DNA from: an uncultured Collinsella sp.
Lineage (GTDB): Bacteria > Actinomycetota > Coriobacteriia > Coriobacteriales > Coriobacteriaceae
NCBI GenBank assembly: GCA_958450865.1
Contig: CAUDNY010000002.1
Coordinates: forward strand, 248,001-312,000
Direction of reading: 5' to 3'
Length of the DNA stretch: 64,000 nt
Shown here: positions 50,545-59,260 of the stretch, piece by piece
Position numbering within the stretch: the stretch's first letter is position 1
How the letters are laid out: every line of letters starts with the position of its first letter
The notes under the pieces: model-generated
The model's input: only the letters and a program-made list of their open reading frames with translations
Databases searched by the model: none
Told to the model about the DNA's origin: nothing
Made by a program: the position numbers and the translations under genes

Positions 50545-51183
50545 TTAGAACTCCGCAAACTCGGGAGCGCCAACCTCAATCTCCTCGCGCCCCGCCATAA
50601 GCTCGCGCATCTTAGCGCAAAACGGTTCCTGCTCCCCCGCCTTGAACACCAAATGAAGTGTCACGGCATCCGCGTAATCGGTATCCGAAACCTTGGCACC
50701 CGAATCCTGCGCCAGGCGAAGCACCTGCTCGTATTGCGGATAGGCCACATGAACATCAACGGGCACAACACTTGTCATCTCGACGATCTGTCCGGCCTCC
50801 TGAGCCGCGGCCACCGCCGCCTGCGTCGCCGCAGTGTAGGCACGCACCAAGCCACCAGGCCCCAGCAACGTTCCGCCAAAATAGCGCGTCACCACGCAGC
50901 AAACATTTTTGAGCCCTGCACCGCGCAACACCCCGAGCGTCGGCATACCGCTCGTGCGGCTCGGCTCGCCGTCATCGCTCTGGCGCTCGCGTCCATCGAC
51001 CAAAATCCACGCGGGAACATTGTGTCGAGCGTCGTAATGGCGCTTGCGAACCATCTCAATAAAGGCATTCGCCTCATCCTCGGACTCAATATGGACCAGC
51101 TGGGCAATAAACCGGCTCTTGCGGTCCACAAACTCGCCCGAAGCCTCAATATTCGATTGAAGAGTAAAATAGCTGTCCAACAA
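50545..51183 (-). CDS. yigZ: YigZ/IMPACT family protein
   Basis: A 212-residue protein of the YigZ family (UPF0029 N-terminal domain plus a small C-terminal domain). The family hallmark is SRFIAQLVHIESEDEANAFI near residue 25, HNVPAWILVDG near 53, DDGEPSRTSGMPTLGVLRGAG near 70 and VVTRYFGGTLLGPGGLVRAY near 97. The molecular function of bacterial members is not settled. The region upstream (51184-51516) contains no gene but has two structured elements. Confidence 0.9.
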   Translation of the reverse strand: MLDSYFTLQSNIEASGEFVDRKSRFIAQLVHIESEDEANAFIEMVRKRHYDARHNVPAWILVDGRERQSDDGEPSRTSGMPTLGVLRGAGLKNVCCVVTRYFGGTLLGPGGLVRAYTAATQAAVAAAQEAGQIVEMTSVVPVDVHVAYPQYEQVLRLAQDSGAKVSDTDYADAVTLHLVFKAGEQEPFCAKMRELMAGREEIEVGAPEFAEF

Positions 51184-51294
51184 AGCCCCTCAACAACAAG
51201 CAAAGCAACAAACAGCCTCAATAATACGGCAAAGACAGCACCGGTAACCCCGGTAAATAGAACGGCAAAGTCAATGACCAGGCAAAAACAGCGA

Positions 51295-51392
51295 GACGGC
51301 GTCAGCTGAGTCGATTTGGCCCGAAAGAGGAGGGAGCACGCCTTATGGCGGCGACCGACGAATGAGCGCCAAATCGGCCAGCTGACGCCGTC
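51295..51392. repeat. Long-stem structured element, family 2 copy 2
   Basis: Arms 51295-51320 and 51368-51392 (GACGGCGTCAGCTG and a GATTTGGC tail) pair almost completely. The interior has AAAGAGGAG, a CGCC-TTAT-GGCG hairpin and GCGACCG, the same order as the element at 35855-35956. It sits immediately before the element at 51401 and the rnpB gene. No coding potential was found. Confidence 0.72.
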
Positions 51393-51400
51393 GAAGGCGA

Positions 51401-51499
51401 GAACCCGTCAGCGCGAGCAAGGTGCCTTGAAAGCCGAGGGCATTGACCTTATGGTCATGCCCGAAGGCTTGAAAGGCAGATTGCCGCGCTGACGGGTTC
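51401..51499. repeat. Structured element, family 1 copy A (multi-helix, next to rnpB)
   Basis: A perfect 14-bp outer stem (51401-51414 with 51486-51499) encloses three hairpins: CAAGGTGCCTTG, a longer one built on GGGCA-TGACC/GGTCA-TGCCC, and GGCA-GAT-TGCC. A second copy at 54548-54646 has the same plan with paired substitutions in the stems. The plus strand was used for reading; the transcribed strand is unknown. It ends 17 bases from the rnpB 3' end. No known RNA class was recognised. Confidence 0.75.
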
Positions 51500-51516
51500 G
51501 CAGCGTCAACAAAGTG

Positions 51517-51876
51517 CCGAGTGGGCCGATAAGCCGGGTTCTGTCGTGAACGGTCATTTATCTTGTCTGCACGTTACCATGCAGCTCCACGCACGCTACC
51601 CGAACGCGGACCGGGCCGGCCCATAGCGTTCCTATTCGCGCTTGCTCCGGATGGGGCTTGCCAAGCCGCCGTGTTGCCACGACGCTGGTGGTCTCTTACA
51701 CCACCGTTTCAGCTTTTCCCTTTACGCCTTGCGGCGCAGGTGGGAGTCTTCTTTTCTGCGGCGCTTTCCGTCGGATCACTCCGCCCGGCCGTTAGCCGGC
51801 ATCCCGCCCTCTGGAGCCCGGACTTTCCTCACGCGTGCTGCAAGCAGCACATCGCGCGACCGTCTGGCCCACTCAG
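51517..51876 (-). ncRNA. rnpB: RNase P RNA (bacterial type A)
   Basis: The catalytic RNA of RNase P, which trims tRNA 5' ends. The minus strand shows the universal landmarks: GAGGAAAGTCCGGGC near the 5' part, the central GGCAAACC-type core, AGACAAGATAAATGACC and ACAGAACCCGGCTTATCGG close to the 3' end. Terminal GAGTGGGCC and GGCCCACTC pair as helix P1, which defines the ends to within a few bases. A -10 element TACACT lies at 51891-51886, 10-15 bases before the 5' end. Confidence 0.95.
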
Positions 51877-51885
51877 CAGTGCAAG

Positions 51886-51891
51886 AGTGTA
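51886..51891 (-). promoter_or_regulatory. -10 element of rnpB
   Basis: TACACT precedes the rnpB 5' end by about 10-15 bases. Candidate -35 sequences in the CATTGCC region are imperfect. Confidence 0.45.
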
Positions 51892-52142
51892 GCACACCGT
51901 TGCCGCAGGCAATGGCACAACACAAGCGTTCGACACGATAAACCAAGAACCGCGCTATGCAGTACAATAGACTTGTCGATGGGCAACGTCGTCAGTCGAG
52001 ACGCGACCGCGCTCCGCACCCCTCCGTCTACTCGGTGCGTTCCCGCCTCCTCCCCGAGGCGGGATGTCGGCATATTTTATGCACCGACAACCAAATAGCA
52101 AACAGATAGCCCGGCATCATCGTGCACCACAGCTGCAAATGC

Positions 52143-52176
52143 AAAAAGGGACCCGTCCATTACGGACGAATCCCTT
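52143..52176 (-). terminator. Terminator of rpsA
   Basis: AAGGGA-type arms (52147-52153 and 52170-52176) and CGTCC/GGACG form a stem with one internal mismatch; the minus strand continues CCCTTTTTGC. The preceding 52030-52130 holds another GC hairpin (CCCGCCTC/GAGGCGGG) and no gene. Confidence 0.75.
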
Positions 52177-52200
52177 AAAACAAGTGATCGTCAAACCGAT

Positions 52201-53367
52201 TTACTCGGCGTCGGTCTCCTCGTCCTTCTTCTCGGAAGGCAGCGGGGTAACCTCAATCTCGACGCCCAGAGTCTCAGCAGCAGACTTCATGGACAGGGAG
52301 ATACGACGACGGTCGAGGTCGATCTCCATGACCTTGACCTGAACCTTGTCGCCCACGTGGGTGACCTGAGAAGGCTGATCGACGTGCTTGTTGGCCATCT
52401 CGGAGATGTGCACCAGGCCCTCGATGCCCTCGCCCAGGTCGACGAAAGCGCCGAACGGGACAAGCTTGGTCACAGTGCCCTCGACGATAGCGCCGACGGG
52501 ATACTTCTTGACCAGTGCGCGCCACGGATCCTCGGTGGTCTGCTTGAGACCCAGGGAGATGCGCTCGCGGTTGAGATCGACGTCGAGAACCTCGACCTCG
52601 ACCTCCTGGCCGACCTTGACAACCTCGGAAGGATGGTTGACGTGGTTCCAAGAGAGCTCGGAGATGTGGATGAGGCCGTCGATACCGCCGAGGTCGACGA
52701 AGGCGCCGAAGTCGACGATGGAGGAAACGGTGCCCTGGAGACGCATGCCAGACTTGAGCTTGGACAGGATCTCGGAGCGCTCGGCCTTACGGGACTCCTC
52801 AAGCACGACGCGACGGGAGAGGACGACGTTGTTGCGGTTGCGGTCCATCTCGATGACGCGGGCCTCGATGCGGGTACCCATGTAGGAGGTGAGGTCCTTG
52901 ACGCGACGGAGGTCGACGAGGGAAGCGGGCAGGAAGCCACGCAGGCCGATGTCGAGAATCAGGCCGCCCTTGACAACCTCGATAACCTCGCCCTCGACGT
53001 TCTCGCCGGAGTTGAACTTCTCCTCGATGCGGTTCCAAGCACGCTCGTACTCGGCACGCTTCTTGGACAGGACCAGACGACCGTCCTTGTCCTCCTTCTG
53101 GAGAACCAGGGCCTCGATGGGATCACCGAGCGCAACGATGTCTGCAGGGTTAGCGTCCTTGCGGATGGACAGCTCGCGGACCGGGATAACGCCCTCGGAC
53201 TTGAATCCGATGTCAACGAGCACCTCGTCATGCTCGATCTTAACGACAGTGCCGTTAACGAGATCGCCCTCATCAAAGTCGGTAATCGTACCGTCGATGA
53301 GGTTGTTCATCTCCTCCTCGTTGACATCGTCAAGAGAGAAAATGGACGAGTTCTGAATCTCACTCAA
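52201..53367 (-). CDS. rpsA: 30S ribosomal protein S1
   Basis: S1 helps bind mRNA to the small ribosomal subunit. The 388-residue protein has four S1 RNA-binding domains, at about residues 35-105, 120-185, 205-275 and 290-360, the last two with the typical FGAFVDLGGIDGLIHISELSW and FGAFVDLGEGIEGLVHISEM segments. Four domains is the usual count in Gram-positive and actinobacterial S1, against six in E. coli. The start is TTG 53367, eight bases after AAGGGG; the next Met is within a domain-like acidic stretch. The region upstream (53368-53682) appears to hold only promoters. Confidence 0.93.
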   Translation of the reverse strand: MSEIQNSSIFSLDDVNEEEMNNLIDGTITDFDEGDLVNGTVVKIEHDEVLVDIGFKSEGVIPVRELSIRKDANPADIVALGDPIEALVLQKEDKDGRLVLSKKRAEYERAWNRIEEKFNSGENVEGEVIEVVKGGLILDIGLRGFLPASLVDLRRVKDLTSYMGTRIEARVIEMDRNRNNVVLSRRVVLEESRKAERSEILSKLKSGMRLQGTVSSIVDFGAFVDLGGIDGLIHISELSWNHVNHPSEVVKVGQEVEVEVLDVDLNRERISLGLKQTTEDPWRALVKKYPVGAIVEGTVTKLVPFGAFVDLGEGIEGLVHISEMANKHVDQPSQVTHVGDKVQVKVMEIDLDRRRISLSMKSAAETLGVEIEVTPLPSEKKDEETDAE

Positions 53368-53682
53368 AGGTGGACCCCTTTCGAACTACGGGGCCCCGAT
53401 TGCTAGGACCTACAGAAGGGTGCGACAAGCACACAACGTTTAGGAACACTCGGGAGCCGACAGATACTAATGTGACGCTTATGCAATCACGTTCGTATAG
53501 GTTACGGGGAAATCACTTCGATTTCAAGCGTGAACTGCCATTTTTTACTCGTATGGAGACTTTTTCGCAATCTTGTGAACGACTGTCTCCACAAGCTGAC
53601 GATAAGCAGTTGGGCATACGGCTTTGGAGTAAAGTATCCCAGACATACGATTCTGAAACGATTTATCGAGAAAGGTGCCCGC

Positions 53683-54441
53683 GTGCTCAAAGCAGTCGTT
53701 TTCGATATGGACGAGACGCTTCTTAGCATCAACCTCAACGCGTTCATCCTTCGCTATTTTAAGGATGTCTCGTCGATGCTTGCAGATATCGGACGACGCA
53801 GCCGCGGCGGCACGATGGCGCGCCTCGGCACGATTCTGGTCGACCTCAACGCCAATCGCCGAAGCGGCACGGACAATCGCACCAATCTTGAGTTCTACCA
53901 AGAAGAAATTGAGCGCCGGTGCGGCATTTGCCTCTCAGACCCACTCATCTACGAGGCGTTTACCTACTACGATCGTGAAGTCCTGCCGTACAAGAACGAT
54001 GACATGATCAATGCGAAAGCCATGCCGGGTGCACACGCCGCGCTCGAGGCGGTACAGAACGCGGGCCTGCGCTGCGCGCTCTTTACGAACCCCAGCTTTC
54101 CGCAGGGGGCCATCGAGTGCCGCATGGGCTGGGGCGACATGGCCGACGCCCCCTTTGAACTCGTGACGCACATGGGAAACGCCACCCGCTGCAAGCCCGA
54201 TGCCACCTACTATCTAGAGCAGCTTCAGGTAATGGGACTCGAGCCTCATGAGGTCCTCATGGTGGGCAACGACCCCAAGCGCGACTTCCCGTCCCCCGAT
54301 TGCGGCATCCAAACCGCCTATGTGGGCCAGGGCAAGCCCAGCCGAGCCACCTGGCGCGGAACCATGGAAGACTTCGCCCGCGACTTCAACGCCGTAGTAG
54401 AAGCCTTCTACGAGCACCAAGTAGCCGACGAACTGTCATAG
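53683..54441 (+). CDS. HAD-superfamily hydrolase
   Basis: A 252-residue HAD phosphatase. Motif I is VVFDMDETLLS at residues 5-15, motif II threonine is in CALFTNPS near 145, motif III lysine in RCKPDATYY near 180, and motif IV is MVGNDPKRDF near 205. The substrate is not predictable. The start is GTG 53683 after GAGAAAGG; the open frame that begins at 53530 covers the promoter region. It is followed by a palindrome of the GTGACAAAGGGAC family and a structured element. Confidence 0.85.
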   Translation: MLKAVVFDMDETLLSINLNAFILRYFKDVSSMLADIGRRSRGGTMARLGTILVDLNANRRSGTDNRTNLEFYQEEIERRCGICLSDPLIYEAFTYYDREVLPYKNDDMINAKAMPGAHAALEAVQNAGLRCALFTNPSFPQGAIECRMGWGDMADAPFELVTHMGNATRCKPDATYYLEQLQVMGLEPHEVLMVGNDPKRDFPSPDCGIQTAYVGQGKPSRATWRGTMEDFARDFNAVVEAFYEHQVADELS

Positions 54442-54481
54442 GACCCCTCGCTCCAAACAAAATAACGCCGCAGGTTGAAAT

Positions 54482-54508
54482 GTGACAAAGAGACAGTCCC
54501 TTTGTCAC
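54482..54508. repeat. GTGACAAAGGGAC-family palindrome, copy 2
   Basis: GTGACAAAGAGAC and GTCCCTTTGTCAC flank a single base, with one mismatch against the perfect copy at 46274-46304. It may also end the HAD gene transcript. Confidence 0.75.
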
Positions 54509-54547
54509 CCTACAAAGACAATGCCGATGTTTTGGCAACGACAGCGA

Positions 54548-54646
54548 AAGCCCGTCAGGGCGAGCAAGGTGCCTTGAAACGAGGCGGCATTGACCTTCTG
54601 GTCATGCCGCCGAAGTTGAAAGGCAGATTGCCGCCCCGGCGGGCTT
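54548..54646. repeat. Structured element, family 1 copy B
   Basis: The outer stem (54548-54561 with 54633-54646) has 12 Watson-Crick pairs, one wobble and one mismatch. It encloses CAAGGTGCCTTG, a hairpin built on GGCGGCA-TGACC/GGTCA-TGCCGCC and GGCA-GAT-TGCC. Relative to copy A at 51401 the paired positions change together (for example AAC/GTT to AGC/GCT and CGC/GCG to GGC/GCC), so structure is preserved. It lies between convergent HAD and desulfidase genes. Confidence 0.75.
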
Positions 54647-54693
54647 ACAGCGTCGGCCGGTCCGCCGTTCGGCAGAACGGCGGAACCAATGAA

Positions 54694-56013
54694 CTAACAA
54701 ACTCGAGTTTTGCCGATCATGATGTTGAGGATCTCGACGTCGGTGTCCTTCATGCCCACACGGCCCACGTAGCCCATGCTGGCGATTGTCTGCTCGACGG
54801 TATCCTGGATGAGGCCCTCGCCGGCGCGGAAGCCGCGACCCTGCATGGCCATATCGTGACCCAAAATCGCCGCATCAACGGCAGCGGAAATCTTGGCGGC
54901 GCAGCTTGCCTTGGCGCCATCGCACACGATGCCGCCAACGTTGCCGAGCGTGTTCGAGACCGTCGCGCCAATCTGCTCGCGTGTGCCACCACACAGCCAG
55001 GTAATCGCGGCACCGGCACCGCATGCGGCGCAAATAGCACCGCAAAACGCCGAGAGCGCACCAATATAACTTTTGATATGCACGGCGATAAGATCGGACA
55101 GAATTACGGCGCGCACCAGGCGATCGTGGTCGCAGCGCAGGTACTCGGCATACTCCATGACGGGCAATGCGCAGGTAATGCCCTGATTGCCAGAGCCGCA
55201 CACAATGGCGACCGGCAGCGCGCAACCGTTCATGCGGGCGTCGGACCCGGCGGCCGCACGGGCGCGGGCACGGCAGGCGACGTCATCGGCACGAGCACCC
55301 AGCAACGTACGGCCCACCTCGGCGCCCCAAGCGTGCGCGAGGCCCTCGGCACTGATCGCACCGTTCAGCTCAATCTGGCGCTCAACGGCCGCGCGGGCGC
55401 TCTCGATGTCGCCGCCCTCGATAAAGTCGATGATGGACTCGATCGACATGGGCGTGTCGGCGTTATCCGCCGCTCGCTCGGCCACGACGCGCTCGGCGCA
55501 GGCGGCGCACTCCCCCGCCGACTTGCCGCACACCGGAATACCGTCGAGCGTATGGCACGTGACATTGGTGTGGTGGTCGGTAATCTCGACGACCGCGGTA
55601 TGGCCCCCGGCTGTGGCAGTCACCTTGATGTAGAGGTTGGGTACACCCTCGACAAGCGACACATCGCAGTAATCAGCATCGGCGAGGAGCTCGGCCACGC
55701 GAGCACGATCTTCGTCGTTAACGCACTCGAGCACCTCGAGCGCGCTCTTGGCGTCACCGCCCACGGCACCCAGTACGGCCGCTGCTTCAATACCGTGCAT
55801 GCCGCCCGAGTTGGGCACGGTCACGCTCTTAACGTTCTTGATGATGTTGCCCGAGCAGGCAACGTCCATATGATCGGGTTCGCAACCGAGTGTCTGGCTC
55901 GCCAGCGCCGCTGCATAGGCAACGGCAATAGGCTCGGTGCAGCCGAGCGCACAGACAAGCTCGCGGTTCAAGACATCGCAAAAAGCGGCATCGCGAATGG
56001 AATCGGTAGGCAT
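54694..56013 (-). CDS. cyuA: L-cysteine desulfidase / serine dehydratase-like protein (UPF0597, CyuA/YhaM)
   Basis: This 439-residue Fe-S enzyme degrades L-cysteine to pyruvate, ammonia and sulfide, a growth substrate for many gut anaerobes. Features: LVCALGCTEPIAVAYAAAL near residue 22, SGNIIKNVKSVTVPNSGG near 52, and the later GSGNQGITCALPV near 280 and GAAITWLCGG near 340, containing conserved cysteines for the 4Fe-4S cluster. The start ATG 56013 follows AGCAGGAGATACCT. The sulfide it releases could feed metY. Neighbouring genes do not suggest a regulator. Confidence 0.88.
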   Translation of the reverse strand: MPTDSIRDAAFCDVLNRELVCALGCTEPIAVAYAAALASQTLGCEPDHMDVACSGNIIKNVKSVTVPNSGGMHGIEAAAVLGAVGGDAKSALEVLECVNDEDRARVAELLADADYCDVSLVEGVPNLYIKVTATAGGHTAVVEITDHHTNVTCHTLDGIPVCGKSAGECAACAERVVAERAADNADTPMSIESIIDFIEGGDIESARAAVERQIELNGAISAEGLAHAWGAEVGRTLLGARADDVACRARARAAAGSDARMNGCALPVAIVCGSGNQGITCALPVMEYAEYLRCDHDRLVRAVILSDLIAVHIKSYIGALSAFCGAICAACGAGAAITWLCGGTREQIGATVSNTLGNVGGIVCDGAKASCAAKISAAVDAAILGHDMAMQGRGFRAGEGLIQDTVEQTIASMGYVGRVGMKDTDVEILNIMIGKTRVC

Positions 56014-56284
56014 AGGTATCTCCTGCTTACATAACGGACTGGACTCTCGATAATAGTTAGCTCTTTTATTTGATAACAATGCATCAAAAACCGCAACCAT
56101 GGTTCCGACGGACGGCGTTCAAGCGCAATCCGACGGCATTCATTCATGAAAAGCCGGTCTTGTTGCATGCTAAAGCGTTTGACCAAAAAACGCCCGAGTG
56201 TTTACGCAAAAGTCGCGCTATCATGCAGTCGAACGCGGTAAAACCTTTAGCAATTCCGCCGCACGGACCAGAGAGGAACCACTC

Positions 56285-56752
56285 ATGAAGATTGGTATCG
56301 GTAACGACCACGCCGCCGTAGAGCTCAAGAACATCATTTCCGAGCACCTGAAGGAGCGCGGCTACGAAGTCGTGAACTATGGCACCGACACCTCCGAGAG
56401 CTTCGATTACCCCATCGCCGGCTACAAGGTGGGCAAGGCAGTTGCCAACGGTGACGTCGATCTGGGTATCCTGATCTGCGGTACCGGCGTCGGCATCAGC
56501 CTGGCCGCCAACAAGGTCGAGGGCGTTCGTGCCGTCGTGTGCTCCGAGCCCTTCAGCGCCAAGCTCTCGCGCATGCACAACAACACCAATGTGCTCGCCT
56601 TTGGTGCCCGCGTCGTTGGCTCCGAGCTCGCCAAGATGATCGTCGACGAGTGGCTCGACGCCGAGTTTGAGGGCGGCCGTCACGAGCGCCGCGTCAATCT
56701 CCTCAACGAGATCGACCAGACGCGCGGCCTTAAGATCGTCGACGAAGCCTAA
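56285..56752 (+). CDS. rpiB: Ribose-5-phosphate isomerase B
   Basis: RpiB interconverts ribose 5-phosphate and ribulose 5-phosphate. The protein has 155 residues and the LacA/RpiB signature: GNDHAAVELKNII near residue 6, YPIAGYKVGKAVANGDVDLG near 46 and LICGTGVGISLAANK near 67, including the catalytic Cys69-type residue. NTNVLAFGARVVG near 102 also matches. The start ATG follows AGAGAGGAAC. The leader 56014-56284 shows no gene. Confidence 0.93.
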   Translation: MKIGIGNDHAAVELKNIISEHLKERGYEVVNYGTDTSESFDYPIAGYKVGKAVANGDVDLGILICGTGVGISLAANKVEGVRAVVCSEPFSAKLSRMHNNTNVLAFGARVVGSELAKMIVDEWLDAEFEGGRHERRVNLLNEIDQTRGLKIVDEA

Positions 56753-56779
56753 AGCCTTACAACGTCATACACCGATGAC

Positions 56780-56814
56780 AGCCCCCGCCCGGAAGAAACA
56801 TCCGGACGGGGGCT
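56780..56814 (+). terminator. Terminator of rpiB
   Basis: AGCCCCCGCCCGG and CCGGACGGGGGCT arms make a strong stem followed by CTTTAG on the plus strand. Confidence 0.85.
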
Positions 56815-56856
56815 CTTTAGTAGATTTGTGGGCGTTTACCAAAAACCTGCTGGGAT

Positions 56857-56889
56857 AAAAAGAGCGCCGCGGATGAAGTTCCGCGGCGC
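56857..56889 (-). terminator. Terminator of ndk
   Basis: GCGCCGCGG (56864-56872) and CCGCGGCGC (56881-56889) pair perfectly; the minus strand continues CTTTTTATCC. Confidence 0.9.
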
Positions 56890-56929
56890 CCAAGCCACAC
56901 GCTAACAGCTTTAAGGAGTCAAAGCTGGT

Positions 56930-57334
56930 TTAGCCAAAAAAGCGCTTGATCTCGATCTCGGCGTTCTCCAGGCAGTCGGAGCCGTGGATCACGTTGGCGT
57001 TGACATCGACGGCAAAGTCGCCGCGAATGGTGCCGGGGGCAGCATCAAGCGGGTTGGTGGCGCCCATAAGGGTGCGCATCTTGGAGACAGCGGAGAGACC
57101 GGAAACGACCATCTTGACGACCGGACCGCTCGTCATAAAATCGCACAGACCGCCAAAGAAGGGCTTGTCGGCCAGATGGGCGTAGTGCTCCTCGACGGTG
57201 GCGCGCTCAAGCGTGGTCATCTCCATGCGCTCGATAACAAGGCCGCTGCGCTCAATGCGAGCAACGATCTCGCCGATCTTGCGATCGCGCACGGCGTCGG
57301 GCTTAATCATGATGAAGGTCTTCTCGATAGCCAT
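56930..57334 (-). CDS. ndk: Nucleoside diphosphate kinase
   Basis: Ndk transfers phosphate between nucleoside di- and triphosphates. The 134-residue protein shows FIMIKPDAVRDRKIGEI near the start, KPFFGGLCDFMTSGPV near 56 and the phosphohistidine motif NVIHGSD near 115, with catalytic His. The start ATG 57334 is preceded by AAAGGCTACCT. It is monocistronic with its own terminator; the region 57335-57711 has the argH terminator and nothing else I can support. Confidence 0.95.
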   Translation of the reverse strand: MAIEKTFIMIKPDAVRDRKIGEIVARIERSGLVIERMEMTTLERATVEEHYAHLADKPFFGGLCDFMTSGPVVKMVVSGLSAVSKMRTLMGATNPLDAAPGTIRGDFAVDVNANVIHGSDCLENAEIEIKRFFG

Positions 57335-57634
57335 AAGGTAGCCTTTCAAGTAGGTTCGCGCGTGCCCAAGTCCCATTCCGGCACCCGCCTGGACTGCATC
57401 GTAACAGAGTTCTAGCTGCAGTTAAACAAAAAGCCGTTTATTGAAGCGTTATTATTTATTGAAGCGCTCCATATGTGTCACTTCTGTTCCGAAGCCCGAC
57501 TAGAGTACCATCCGCCCCACTTCCAACTGCACCGAACAGAACGGACGGTCGATTGCCGCCCGTGAACGCACCCCCTTCACAACCTGCGCAAATGTCCTAC
57601 AAAAGTTCTCAACAAGCTCCTTCCTTCTCTATAA

Positions 57635-57666
57635 CAAAACGGGCGCCCACCGTAGCGGGCACCCGT
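57635..57666 (-). terminator. Terminator of argH
   Basis: ACGGG-GCCC arms (57639-57666) form a stem with two mismatched or wobble positions and the minus strand ends CGTTTTGTT. Confidence 0.75.
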
Positions 57667-57711
57667 AAAGGCAAGATATGATGAACGCACCAGACAGACG
57701 CATCCAATAAG

Positions 57712-59142
57712 CTAATTAGCTCCATGGCCCATCTCGACGACCTTGGTCAACGAGCCAAACACACCCTCGTCGGCAACGAGTTGTGCCTCGGCACGCTGCA
57801 GCTGCACGGCAACGGCGGCAGGAGCGGTGCCGCCCTCGGTCGTGCGCGCGGCAACTATCGACGGGATGTCGAGCGCCTCGGTAATATCGCGCTCAAAGAG
57901 CGGGCTTGCCTCCTGGAACACCTCAAACGGCAGATCCTCAAGATTGCAGCCGCGCTTCTCACACATCAGGACCAGATGGCCCACCACGGCATGTGCCTCG
58001 CGGAACGGCAGGCCACGCTTGGCCAGGTAATCGGCAACGTCGGTGGCGGCAAGGTGACCCACGCCGCACTCGCGCGCCATGGCACCCTCGTTGACGGTCC
58101 AGGTCGAAATCATGCCGGCCATAACCGACAGGCACTGCATGAGCGTATGGGCGGTATCGAGCGCGCCCTCCTTGTCCTCCTGCAAGTCCTTGTTATATGC
58201 GAGCGGCAGGCCCTTCATGGTCACGAGCAGCTGCACCAGGTTGCCATACACACGGCCGCTCTTGCCGCGGATAAGCTCAGCAAAGTCGGGGTTCTTCTTC
58301 TGCGGCATGATGGACGATCCGGTGGAATACGAGTCGGAAAGCGTGATGAAACCGAACTCGGAGCTCGACCACAGCACGATCTCCTCGGAAAGACGCGACA
58401 GGTGCATGGCCATGACGGAGCCGGCATAATGCAAATCGAGCAGAAAATCGCGGTCGGAAACCGCATCGAGCGAGTTGGGAATCACGCCCGCAAAGCCAAG
58501 TTCGGCAGCCGTCATCTGACGATCGAGCGGATAGCTTGTACCGGCAAGCGCGGCAGAACCCAGCGGGCAGTTGTCGGCGGCATCAAAGGCGGCCTTCAGG
58601 CGCGTAAAGTCGCGCGCGAACATCCAGGAATACGCCAGCAGATGATGTGACAACAGCACGGGCTGAGCATGCTGCATGTGCGTGTAACCCGGCAGAATCA
58701 CCTTGTCGTACTTCTTGGCCGCATCCACCAGCACATGGCGCAACTCAAGATTGGCCTCCATGAGCTCCTTGGCCAACGCCTTGACGCCCAGGCGCGTATC
58801 GGTCGCCACCTGGTCGTTGCGCGAACGTCCGGTATGCAAGCGCTTGCCGGCCTCGCCGATGCGACGCGTCAGCTCGCTCTCGATGGACATATGGATGTCC
58901 TCGTCGTTGATATCGAAGGTGAAGTTACCGGCGTCGATATCCTGTTCGATTCCGGTCAGGCCCTCGGCAATCGCCTGCTCATCCTCGGCACTGATGATGC
59001 CCTGGGCCGCCAGCATCTTGGCATGCGCCTTAGAACCGGCGATATCCTGCTTATAGAGATGTTTGTCGACCGGCAGCGACGCGCCAAACTCCTGCGTGAC
59101 CTCGGCCACTCCCGCCTCAAAACGACCGCCCCAAAGAGCCAT
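57712..59142 (-). CDS. argH: Argininosuccinate lyase
   Basis: ArgH splits argininosuccinate to arginine and fumarate, the last step of arginine synthesis. The 476-residue protein shows WGGRFEAGVAEVTQEFG at the start, HTGRSRNDQVATD near 105, TPGYTHMQHAQP-like PGYTHMQHAQPV near 150, and the signature GSSIMPQKKNPDFAELIRGK near 275 with its mobile loop. The start ATG 59142 follows AAAGGGGACAG. It is downstream of argG on the same strand, separated by 520 bases with a small open frame. Confidence 0.95.
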   Translation of the reverse strand: MALWGGRFEAGVAEVTQEFGASLPVDKHLYKQDIAGSKAHAKMLAAQGIISAEDEQAIAEGLTGIEQDIDAGNFTFDINDEDIHMSIESELTRRIGEAGKRLHTGRSRNDQVATDTRLGVKALAKELMEANLELRHVLVDAAKKYDKVILPGYTHMQHAQPVLLSHHLLAYSWMFARDFTRLKAAFDAADNCPLGSAALAGTSYPLDRQMTAAELGFAGVIPNSLDAVSDRDFLLDLHYAGSVMAMHLSRLSEEIVLWSSSEFGFITLSDSYSTGSSIMPQKKNPDFAELIRGKSGRVYGNLVQLLVTMKGLPLAYNKDLQEDKEGALDTAHTLMQCLSVMAGMISTWTVNEGAMARECGVGHLAATDVADYLAKRGLPFREAHAVVGHLVLMCEKRGCNLEDLPFEVFQEASPLFERDITEALDIPSIVAARTTEGGTAPAAVAVQLQRAEAQLVADEGVFGSLTKVVEMGHGAN

Positions 59143-59260
59143 GGAACTGTCCCCTTTCTCCAAATACCAAAACAAGCGCCCAAAGCAATGCGCCATGTCG
59201 CTAAAGCGATTTTTCAACCGCCAGTTTTACACAATCCCCACCGTGCGCGGGACCATGTTG

